Below, piece after piece: positions 1 to 5,520 of a DNA stretch of 5,589 nucleotides. Position numbers and translations under genes: made by a program. The notes under the pieces are model-generated. The model had not been told where the DNA came from, ran no database searches, and saw only the letters and a program-made list of their open reading frames with translations. Each line of letters opens with the position of its first letter. The first letter of the stretch is position 1. Origin of the DNA: MWDF01 sp964577435 (lineage in GTDB: Bacteria > Bacillota > DTU025 > MWDF01); contig CAZNZD010000086.1 in the NCBI GenBank assembly GCA_964577435.1, forward strand, positions 1-5,589. The letters run 5' to 3'.

Positions 1-424
1 GGTCGTACTTGCCCTCGTTGACGCCCATGACGATGGTGATGTCCTCGTCTTTGGCCGGCGCTGATATGATGACCTTCTTCGCTCCAGCCTCGATATGCTT
101 CACTGCCTTGTCCTTGCTGGTGAAGATGCCGGTCGATTCGATTACTATGTCCACTCCCAGGTCCTTCCAGGGAAGCATCGCGGGGTCCTTCTCCGCGAAA
201 ACCTTAACCTTCCTGCCGTTCACCGATATCGAGTCGCTTTCGGCCCTGACTTCCGCAGCCAGGGTGCCGTGGTTCGAATCGTACTTCAGCAGGTGGGCGT
301 TCGTAACTGAGTCGAACAGGTCGTTTACAGCCACTATCTCAAGGTCCTCATAAGGAAGCGCTGCCCTGAGAACCAGGCGCCCGATGCGCCCGAAACCGTT
401 AATTCCAATTCTTGTCTTCTTCAT
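1..424 (-). CDS. gap: Type I glyceraldehyde-3-phosphate dehydrogenase, N-terminal part (runs off the window at base 1)
   Basis: Cytoplasmic glycolytic enzyme that oxidises glyceraldehyde-3-phosphate to 1,3-bisphosphoglycerate with NAD+. The window holds the first 141 codons. Visible: the Rossmann start GINGFGRIGR at residues 7-16, VNDL at 33-36 with Asp35 in the acidic position that normally selects NAD+ over NADP+, the family stretch LLKYDSNHG at 45-53, ESTGIF at 96-101, and VIISAP with VMGVN at 118-135. The catalytic Cys motif (SCTTN in the family) should lie just past the edge, so activity cannot be judged here. The ATG at 424-422 gives the standard MKKTRIGINGFGRIGR N-terminus. The gene follows whiA by 81 nt on the same strand but has its own near-consensus promoter, so it is probably transcribed both by read-through and independently. 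pgk or tpi downstream is common in other genomes but not visible here. Confidence 0.97.
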   Translation of the reverse strand, partial: MKKTRIGINGFGRIGRLVLRAALPYEDLEIVAVNDLFDSVTNAHLLKYDSNHGTLAAEVRAESDSISVNGRKVKVFAEKDPAMLPWKDLGVDIVIESTGIFTSKDKAVKHIEAGAKKVIISAPAKDEDITIVMGVNEGKYD

Positions 425-454
425 TCTCTCCGCCTATATAGGCGTTTCACCTCC
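425..454 (-). promoter_or_regulatory. gap leader: optimal Shine-Dalgarno separated from the ATG by a perfect 14-bp palindrome
   Basis: Read on the minus strand, GGAGGTGA (454-447) matches the anti-Shine-Dalgarno of 16S rRNA over eight bases but ends 22 nt before the gap ATG, which is too far to work linearly. Between them lies CGCCTATATAGGCG (444-431), a perfect palindrome that can fold as a CGCCT/AGGCG stem with an ATAT loop. Folding it out leaves 8 nt between GGAGGTGA and ATG, an ideal spacing. The only alternative is a GGCGGAG overlapping the 3' arm of the palindrome and lying very close to the ATG. The palindrome could instead, or also, be a DNA operator. The bases are certain and the mechanism is inferred. 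Confidence 0.5.
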
Positions 455-480
455 GCTTGCTAGAATGTCCAATGTAGTTA

Positions 481-509
481 AATATATGGGGATATCAAAT
501 AAGTGTCAA
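481..509 (-). promoter_or_regulatory. Sigma-70/SigA-type promoter for gap
   Basis: On the minus strand, TTGACA (509-504) is a perfect -35 hexamer. It is followed by exactly 17 nt and then TATATT (486-481), a 5/6 match to the -10 consensus. Transcription would start near 474 and give a leader of about 50 nt. The -35 hexamer overlaps the whiA stop codon (TGA at 508-506), so the promoter uses the end of the upstream gene. The local switch from GC-rich coding sequence to AT-rich sequence supports it. Confidence 0.75.
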
Positions 510-1459
510 CTTTCACTAAAAGCCTCCTTCAGGCGCAGCTCCGAGGCCAGCCTGGAAAGCCTTCTGAGCCTGTGGTTCATACCGCTCTTGCCTATAGGCT
601 TCTCAAGGCCCGCGCCTAGCTCGGCTATCGTTGCGTCAGGATTCCTTAGCCTCGCCTCGGCGGCCTCTCTGAGCGGCGCGGAAAGGCTCCTAAGCCCCAC
701 GGTCTCCATAAGGAACCTGATATCCTCGACCTGCCCTACTGAAGCATCGATGGTCTTGCCGAGGTTGGCCTGCTCGGCGTTTACTATCCGGTTCACTTCG
801 TTTCTTATCGCCTTCATGACCCTCTGGTTCTCGAAATCTAGCAGCGTGGAATGGGCTCCGGCAACATTGAGAAACTGCACGATATCGTCGCCGTCCTTAA
901 GGTATACCACATAGTAGCTGCGCCTTTCTATCACCTTTGGCTTCATGTCGAATCTCTTCATAAGGCCCATGACTGACTCTGCGAACTCCAGGTTCTCCAC
1001 AGCAATCTCTAGGTGGTGTCCGTAAGCCGGCTTGCCCAGGTATCCGGCGCCGAGGAATACGCCCCTCAGGTAAGCCCTCATGCAGCATCTCTTCTTGAGA
1101 ACCGCCCTGGGTACCTCGTTTGTCAGGGCCGAGCCCCCGAATATGTCCAGGCCGGTTAGAAGCTCCCTCGCCTTCTCGTCCGAGTTGATCCTTATAATGT
1201 ACGAGTTGCTCTTATGGATCCTCTGCCTCATCCTTACGACAAGCTCGACTTCCCTGCAGCCTGCCTCGGCAAGAAGCGACACCGTCCTTCTTGCGACCGC
1301 CGCGCTGGAGTCCTTCAGCATGAGCTTTATCCTGTTGCCGCCTGAGAAGATCAGAGTCCCGTTCACCCTGACGAGCGCGGAAAGCTCTGCCGACCTGCAG
1401 CATGCTTCCTCGCCGGAGATTCTCACCATCTCATCTTTCATCTTCTCGTATGGCTGCAT
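506..1459 (-). CDS. whiA: DNA-binding protein WhiA (sporulation/cell-division regulator family)
   Basis: WhiA family, 317 residues, a normal length. Residues of about 15-110 form the WhiA N-terminal region, starting at the conserved CC...AELSAL (20-29). Residues of about 125-215 form the degenerate LAGLIDADG homing-endonuclease-like fold, with YLRGVFLGAGYL at 130-141 and HHLEI at 148-152. Residues of about 262-310 are the C-terminal helix-turn-helix with LREAAEARLRNPDATIAELG and KPIGKSGMNHRL (287-298), the family signature. In actinobacteria WhiA works with WhiB on sporulation genes. In B. subtilis it affects division, chromosome segregation and metabolism, and no nuclease activity is known for the family. 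The ATG at 1459 is 13 nt after the upstream stop and has GGGAGAG 5 nt before it, which indicates an operon. The last codons contain the -35 box of gap. Confidence 0.96.
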   Translation of the reverse strand: MQPYEKMKDEMVRISGEEACCRSAELSALVRVNGTLIFSGGNRIKLMLKDSSAAVARRTVSLLAEAGCREVELVVRMRQRIHKSNSYIIRINSDEKARELLTGLDIFGGSALTNEVPRAVLKKRCCMRAYLRGVFLGAGYLGKPAYGHHLEIAVENLEFAESVMGLMKRFDMKPKVIERRSYYVVYLKDGDDIVQFLNVAGAHSTLLDFENQRVMKAIRNEVNRIVNAEQANLGKTIDASVGQVEDIRFLMETVGLRSLSAPLREAAEARLRNPDATIAELGAGLEKPIGKSGMNHRLRRLSRLASELRLKEAFSES

Positions 1460-1472
1460 CCGCGCTCTCCCG

Positions 1473-2894
1473 TCAGGTTATGAGGCTCATTATCGCCTTG
1501 CCCAGCTTAATCGGGTCATGCTTGTAATGCTCTCCGGCCGACGCCACATCGGCCTCCAGCACTTCGAGCCCGGTCTCGTCGAGCGCCCTCCTGTCGTACC
1601 GGACCTGAGAGGCGCCCTCCTTAATATAAGCGTCCAGAAGGGACCTGGGTATCTCAGAGCTGTTGACTATGATCGTATCGAATAGCCCGTCCCCGGCGTG
1701 GTCCGACATCGCCTTAACGTGGTCCGAGGCAGTGTACTTGTTCGTCTCTCCCGCTTCCGTCATGGTGTTGCAGACGTACACCTTGCGTGCCCTAGTCGCC
1801 CTTAGGGCATCGGCGATCCCGGGGATGAGCAGGTTGGTTATTATCGAGGTATAGAGGCTCCCCGGGCCGATTATCACAATATCCGCGTTCATTATCGCAG
1901 CTATCGCCGTCGGAAGCGCCTTCACGTCGCCGGGTTCGATATGCAGCCTCCTTATCGCCGAGCCATAGCGGTTTATGTGGCTTTCCCCGTAGACGACGCT
2001 GCCGTCTGCCATCTCGGCCTTGAGCCTGCAGAGGCTCATCGTGGCCGGCACGACCTCACCTCTTACGGATAGAACCGCCGCACACTCCCTTATCGCCTCC
2101 TGGAAGTCCCCGGTGATGTCGGTCATGGCCGCAAGGAAGAGGTTTCCGAACGGATGGCCCCTTGTATCCCCCTCCACCATGAACCTATACTGGAACAGCT
2201 TCTCCATTAAGGGCTCGGTGTTCGAAAGGGCGAGTATGCAGTTTCTGACATCCCCGGGCGGGGGCATGTCGAGCTCTCTTATCAGCTTGCCGGAGCTTCC
2301 CCCGTCGTCAGTCACTGTGACTATCGCCGTGATGTTCGAAGTGAAATGCTTGAGCCCTCTCAGGACGGCAGGCATGCCGGTGCCCCCACCGATTGCGGCG
2401 ACCCTCAGGCCCTTGCCCTTGCTCTCCTCCGCATAGCTCCTCTTGAAGCCGGTCCATGCCGGATCCTGCCCATAATAGGCGTCGATCTCCTTATCTATGT
2501 CCCTGTGCAGGACGTCTACTGGGTATCCAAGGGCGGTGAGCCTCCTCTTGAGCTCGTTTACGACCGCAACGGACCTGTGCCTGCCCCCTGTGCAGCCCAA
2601 ACCGATGACAAGCCATCCGCGGCCCCTCTCCTGATACCTCTCGTCGGTCATCCTCACCATCTCGATTACCTGGCCGATTATGGGCTCGGAGAGAGGGTCC
2701 TCCATGACATAGTCAGCAACGGCGGTGAAGTTGCCGTTGAGGCTCTTAAGATGAGGCACATAGTAGGGGTTTCTTAGGGAACGGACGTCGTAAAGGAACT
2801 CGACGTCGTCGGGAACCCCGTACTTGAATCCGAATGATATCAGTGTTATGCTGGTTTTCTTCTGTAGGATCCCTGTATTAGCAGTCACAGCCAC
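1473..2894 (-). CDS. RapZ C-terminal domain fused to YvcK/GlmR (CofD-like, UDP-sugar-binding flux regulator)
   Basis: A 473-residue two-part protein. Residues of about 15-133 match the C-terminal half of RapZ/YvcJ: SFGFKYGVP (20-28), DVRSLRNPYY (36-45), GLGCTGGRHRSV (98-109) and LHRDI (129-133). There is no N-terminal Walker kinase domain. Residues 134-162 are a polar, charged linker. Residues of about 163-473 are a full-length YvcK: GGGTG (169-173), TDDGGSSGKL (195-204), PPGDVRNC (212-219), GHPFGN (246-251), GPGSLYTS (343-350) and NTMTEAGET (376-384). YvcK/GlmR binds UDP-GlcNAc in B. subtilis and tunes GlmS-dependent carbon flux into cell-wall precursors, and YvcJ is its partner there. The start is GTG at 2894, chosen because AAGGTGG lies 6 nt upstream. 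The upstream methyltransferase ends 29 nt before and whiA begins 13 nt after. No ATG, GTG or TTG lies in frame in the linker, so a separate YvcK start is not evident. The domain calls are firm; the function of the fusion is inferred. Confidence 0.95.
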   Translation of the reverse strand: MAVTANTGILQKKTSITLISFGFKYGVPDDVEFLYDVRSLRNPYYVPHLKSLNGNFTAVADYVMEDPLSEPIIGQVIEMVRMTDERYQERGRGWLVIGLGCTGGRHRSVAVVNELKRRLTALGYPVDVLHRDIDKEIDAYYGQDPAWTGFKRSYAEESKGKGLRVAAIGGGTGMPAVLRGLKHFTSNITAIVTVTDDGGSSGKLIRELDMPPPGDVRNCILALSNTEPLMEKLFQYRFMVEGDTRGHPFGNLFLAAMTDITGDFQEAIRECAAVLSVRGEVVPATMSLCRLKAEMADGSVVYGESHINRYGSAIRRLHIEPGDVKALPTAIAAIMNADIVIIGPGSLYTSIITNLLIPGIADALRATRARKVYVCNTMTEAGETNKYTASDHVKAMSDHAGDGLFDTIIVNSSEIPRSLLDAYIKEGASQVRYDRRALDETGLEVLEADVASAGEHYKHDPIKLGKAIMSLIT

Positions 2895-2909
2895 CTAAGA
2901 CCACCTTCT
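2892..2909 (-). promoter_or_regulatory. Ribosome-binding site setting the GTG start of the RapZ-C/YvcK fusion
   Basis: On the minus strand, AAGGTGG is followed by TCTTAG and then GTG at 2894-2892. The only ATG between the methyltransferase stop and this GTG is closed by TGA after one further codon, so GTG is the best supported start. A second in-frame GTG (residue 3) is less well spaced. Confidence 0.7.
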
Positions 2910-2923
2910 CAGATCATAAGCTT

Positions 2924-3520
2924 TCACGCCTTGCGGCACCTCAGCACCCTGTATCCCGAACCAAGCTCAGGTTCATCGCAGTTGCCGAACAGCTCGGCAA
3001 GGAAGGACTTCATGCTCGCAGCCCCCTGCCTGGTCCTAATCACAGCGTACAGCCGCCCGCCGTCGGAAAGGGCCTCCCTCGCCTGTGCCATAAGCTCCCT
3101 GATTACCTGCTTGCCCGCCCTAATCGGCGGGTTCATCGCCACACAGTCGAATCTGACACCTGAGAACGAAGCGAAGCCGTCGGATTGCCTGATGTCTGCC
3201 CGGACGCCGTTCAGCACCGCATTGGACTCGGCCAGGGCGCAGGCCCTTTCGTTTATGTCGGCCATGTAGACTACGGCTTGCTTATGCGTCGCCCCGTAGC
3301 AGACGCCCACAGGCCCGTAGCCGCAACCCATGTCCATGAAGGAGGAGCTCTCCTCATTCTCCAGCGCCTCAAGCAGCAGGTCCGTCCCCCTGTCCACCTT
3401 CTGCTTAGAGAAGACGCCCGAATCTGTCATGAACCTGAAGCTTTCCCCCATGTAGGTGTAACTGATCTCGATGGGAGATGATTCCGAAGCAGGCTTTTTG
3501 GTGTAGTAATGTTCCTGCAT
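2924..3520 (-). CDS. Class I SAM-dependent methyltransferase, RsmC/YbxB family (probable rRNA guanine-N2 methyltransferase)
   Basis: A 198-residue protein resembling B. subtilis YbxB and the catalytic half of E. coli RsmC, which makes m2G1207 in 16S rRNA. It starts with the YbxB-like HYYTKKP (4-10) and has a predicted substrate-side segment GVFSKQKVDRGTDLLLEAL (35-53). The SAM-binding motif I is DMGCGYGPVG (63-72), followed by DINERA (88-93) with its acidic ribose-binding residue, and the catalytic NPPIRAGK (130-137), the NPP motif of N-directed methyltransferases. E. coli RsmC is about 340 residues with a duplicated N-terminal domain; this is the short single-domain form. The exact rRNA target is inferred. 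ATG at 3520-3518 has GAGGG 8 nt upstream. It is the first gene of the minus-strand operon and lies 29 nt before the RapZ-C/YvcK fusion, the place where rapZ itself often stands in other genomes. Confidence 0.9.
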   Translation of the reverse strand: MQEHYYTKKPASESSPIEISYTYMGESFRFMTDSGVFSKQKVDRGTDLLLEALENEESSSFMDMGCGYGPVGVCYGATHKQAVVYMADINERACALAESNAVLNGVRADIRQSDGFASFSGVRFDCVAMNPPIRAGKQVIRELMAQAREALSDGGRLYAVIRTRQGAASMKSFLAELFGNCDEPELGSGYRVLRCRKA

Positions 3521-3534
3521 TGCACCGTCCCTCT

Positions 3535-3562
3535 GTATAATGTATACCGCATTGCATAATGC
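3535..3562. repeat. Two adjacent short inverted repeats in the methyltransferase leader
   Basis: GTATA-ATG-TATAC (3535-3547) and GCATT-GCAT-AATGC (3549-3562) lie one base apart, between the predicted -10 box and the methyltransferase start. GCATTGCA at 3549-3556 also recurs at 3517-3524 across the start codon, 32 bp away. They could be operator half-sites or small leader hairpins. Arms of five bases are short and could arise by chance in AT-rich DNA. Confidence 0.35.
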
Positions 3563-3570
3563 TCCTCTAA

Positions 3571-3599
3571 ATTATACTATATGAAGTAGGAACGTTGTT
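3571..3599 (-). promoter_or_regulatory. Probable promoter of the methyltransferase-yvcK-whiA operon
   Basis: On the minus strand, TATAAT (3576-3571) is a perfect -10 hexamer in an AT-rich stretch, with a start expected near 3564 and a leader of about 44 nt. The -35 region at a 17-nt spacing (3599-3594) reads AACAAC, a poor match, and there is no clear extended -10 TG. If this is the promoter it may need an activator. Confidence 0.4.
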
Positions 3600-3600
3600 G

Positions 3601-3629
3601 TTGACTATTGAGTCCGACAAGTATAGCAT
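3601..3629 (+). promoter_or_regulatory. Probable promoter of the solute-binding protein gene
   Basis: TTGACT (3601-3606) is a 5/6 match to the -35 box. Then come 17 nt and TAGCAT (3624-3629), a 4/6 match to the -10 box. The start would fall near 3636 and the leader would be about 130 nt. It lies back to back with the predicted minus-strand promoter, so the two transcription units may share a control region. Confidence 0.45.
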
Positions 3630-3645
3630 AAGCAAAAATAAGCAA
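3628..3645. repeat. Tandem direct repeat ATAAGCAA with a 10-bp period
   Basis: ATAAGCAA occurs at 3628-3635 and again at 3638-3645, one helical turn apart, at the end of the predicted -10 box and across the expected start of the solute-binding protein transcript. It could be a regulator-binding site on one DNA face. Chance is possible with only two copies. Confidence 0.3.
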
Positions 3646-3748
3646 TCAGAAGGAATTTGAGGCGAACGTGAAGAATTCGTCATATGTGGCTTATAGCGTG
3701 TGCGGCTACTCGAAGTAGAGAAGATAGTATATGCAGAGCCAAACAACA

Positions 3749-3769
3749 GAAGGAGGCGTTCTAAGGATG
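3749..3769 (+). promoter_or_regulatory. Ribosome-binding site choosing the ATG at 3767 for the solute-binding protein
   Basis: GAAGGAGG (3749-3756) is followed by 10 nt and ATG at 3767-3769. An in-frame ATG at 3731 exists, but it has no Shine-Dalgarno sequence and would put 12 hydrophilic residues ahead of the signal peptide. The 3767 start gives a textbook leader beginning MIKRAV. Confidence 0.8.
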
Positions 3770-5491
3770 ATCAAAAGAGCCGTGTCCCTTTTCCTGGCGC
3801 TAATGTTCATCGGCTCCCTGATGCTGCCAGTCATGGCCGCAGCAACGGAGTACAAGGTCAGCCAGATGCCCGTGGGCACCTTCGGCGGCCAGCTGGTAGT
3901 CTCGCAGATTACCGACCCTAAGACCTTCAACCCCGTTACGGCAGCCGAGACTTCGTCGACCGATATCCTGGCCCCCATTTTCGAGGGCCTGACTGCGACC
4001 GACGGCGTAACCACAGCTGTCATCCCCAGCCTCGCAAAGAGCTGGAAGTTCAGCGAGGACGGCCTCGTATGGACGTTCTTCCTCAGGCAGGGAGTCAAGT
4101 TCTCGGACGGCAAGGAGATGACCGCGGATGACGTGGTATTCTCCTTCGACGTGATCTACGACGAGAATATCCAGACTTCATCGCGCGACGTACTGACTAT
4201 CGACGGCCAGTACCTCAAGTACAAGAAGATCGACGCCTACACAGTCGAGTTCACGCTTCCCTCGACCTTCGCGCCCCTGCTTCGCCAGATCATGATCGAA
4301 ATCCTGCCGAAGCACAAGCTCGAGGCCCCCTGGAAGGCCGGCAAGTTCAACGAGACCTGGGGCATCAACACCCCCGTCAGGGACATCGTCGGAACCGGCA
4401 TGTACGTGATGTCGACCTATAAGCCCAACGAGTACGTCGTATACACCCGCAACACCAACTACTGGGTCAAGAACAGCAAGGGCGAAGTGCTGCCGTACAT
4501 AACCAGGTACGTCCGCATGCTGGTGCCGAACCTCGAGACCCAGACGCTGAAGTTCCGTGCAGGCGAGACCGACATCCTCGGAATCAAGAACACCGACTAT
4601 GCCACATTCAAGGATCTCCAGAAGAAGGAGAACTTCACCCTTTACAACCTCGGCGCCACCTTCTCAACCGAGTTCGTGGTGTTCAACATGAACTCCAGAA
4701 ACCCCAACTTCGCGAAGGACAAGGAGCCCTGGAAGCTCGAGTGGTTCAACAACCAGTACTTCAGGAAGGGCGTCGCCCACCTCGTCGACAAGGCCACCAT
4801 CATCAACCAGGTGTACGCCGGCCTCGCCGAGCCGCAGTGGAGCGCGGTATCCGCCCCCAATAAGGAGTTCCTGAGCACCAAGGTCGCCCAGTATCCTTAC
4901 TCGCTGGATAAGGCCAAGGAGATGTTCCTCGCCGGCGGATTCAAGTATGTCAACGGCAAGCTCGTCGACAAGAACGGCCGCCAGGTGAAGTTCGATGTAA
5001 CCACCCACAGCGAGAACAGCAACCGCATGAAGATCGCCAATATACTCGTAGAGGACCTCAAGAAGGCAGGCATCGACGCAAGTGCGACGACCTACACCTT
5101 CAACACCCTGGTTGAGAAGCTGATGGATACGTTCGAGTTCGACACCATCATCATCGGCCTCACCGGATCGGTCGAGCCCAACAACGGCAGGAACGTCTGG
5201 CACAGCAGCGGCGGACTCCATATGTGGAACCCCGTCCAGGAGAAGCCCGCCACCGCATGGGAAGCCGAGATCGACAAGATCTTTGACGACGGCGTCAAGG
5301 TAGTCGATCCCGCGAAGCGCGCGGCGATTTACGAGAAGTGGCAGCTGATCGTAGCCGACCAGGTACCGCTCATCTACTTCGTGGCCCCGCAGTCCATCGC
5401 GGCGATGAGGAACACCCTCGCCAACGTCAAGCCCACCGCATACGGCGGAACGGTCCACAACCTCGAGGAGATCTACTACGTAAAGCCGTAA
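3767..5491 (+). CDS. ABC transporter solute-binding protein, SBP_bac_5 (peptide/nickel/oligosaccharide) family
   Basis: A 574-residue exported binding protein that captures its ligand outside the inner membrane for an ABC importer. Residues 1-24 form a signal peptide: basic MIKR, a hydrophobic core at 6-20 and a likely signal peptidase I cut after VMA (22-24). There is no lipobox cysteine. The mature chain carries family features: TFNPVTAAETSSTDI (53-67) with IFEGLT (71-76), LAKSWKFSEDGLVWTFFLRQGVKFSDG (starting at 89) leading into TADDVVFSFD, TRNTNYW (217-223), RKGVAHLVDKATI in the C-terminal half and a closing WQLIVADQVPLIYF segment. Length is typical for this cluster. The ligand cannot be read from sequence; peptides, nickel chelates and oligosaccharides are all used by relatives. 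It is divergent from the methyltransferase operon, and a further gene follows on the same strand after 88 nt, probably a permease. Codon use favours C-ending codons, AAG and GAG, consistent with high expression. Confidence 0.92.
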   Translation: MIKRAVSLFLALMFIGSLMLPVMAAATEYKVSQMPVGTFGGQLVVSQITDPKTFNPVTAAETSSTDILAPIFEGLTATDGVTTAVIPSLAKSWKFSEDGLVWTFFLRQGVKFSDGKEMTADDVVFSFDVIYDENIQTSSRDVLTIDGQYLKYKKIDAYTVEFTLPSTFAPLLRQIMIEILPKHKLEAPWKAGKFNETWGINTPVRDIVGTGMYVMSTYKPNEYVVYTRNTNYWVKNSKGEVLPYITRYVRMLVPNLETQTLKFRAGETDILGIKNTDYATFKDLQKKENFTLYNLGATFSTEFVVFNMNSRNPNFAKDKEPWKLEWFNNQYFRKGVAHLVDKATIINQVYAGLAEPQWSAVSAPNKEFLSTKVAQYPYSLDKAKEMFLAGGFKYVNGKLVDKNGRQVKFDVTTHSENSNRMKIANILVEDLKKAGIDASATTYTFNTLVEKLMDTFEFDTIIIGLTGSVEPNNGRNVWHSSGGLHMWNPVQEKPATAWEAEIDKIFDDGVKVVDPAKRAAIYEKWQLIVADQVPLIYFVAPQSIAAMRNTLANVKPTAYGGTVHNLEEIYYVKP

Positions 5492-5520
5492 CAGGCTACT
5501 GACTGCCGGAATGGCGTGAC

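Noticed and set aside
127..152. Reading the LAGLIDADG-like domain of WhiA (protein residues about 125-215) as a homing endonuclease or intein
   Set aside because: It is the normal degenerate domain of the WhiA family, flanked by its usual N-terminal and helix-turn-helix parts. The position given here refers to protein residues; the gene is at 506-1459.
9..353. Plus-strand open frame opposite gap
   Set aside because: It is the antisense shadow of the GAPDH N-terminal domain and has no features of its own.
422..450. Nine-codon leader ORF from GTG (450-448), rich in Arg codons, ending in a TGA that overlaps the gap ATG
   Set aside because: The GTG is itself part of the GGAGGTGA Shine-Dalgarno string and has no ribosome-binding site at a proper distance, so translation is unlikely.
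384..914. Plus-strand open frame of 176 codons opposite whiA and the gap start
   Set aside because: Ser- and Leu-rich translation with no family features; it overlaps two firm genes and the gap promoter region on the other strand.
3657..3685. Second promoter for the solute-binding protein gene (TTGAGG-17 nt-TCATAT)
   Set aside because: The -10 matches consensus at only three positions, weaker than the pair at 3601-3629.
3706..3718. Small inverted repeat CTACT-CGA-AGTAG in the solute-binding protein leader, considered as a riboswitch or attenuator
   Set aside because: A five-base stem with a three-base loop and no surrounding conserved structure or U-run; it can be chance.
3731..3766. Upstream in-frame ATG at 3731 as the start of the solute-binding protein
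   Set aside because: No Shine-Dalgarno precedes it and it would put 12 hydrophilic residues in front of a standard signal peptide; the ATG at 3767 has AAGGAGG upstream.
4664..5458. Long minus-strand open frame of 264 codons inside the solute-binding protein gene
   Set aside because: It is low-complexity, rich in Val, Gly, Leu, Asp and Glu, as expected from the complement of C-ending codons. It has no recognisable domain and is fully antisense to a well supported gene.
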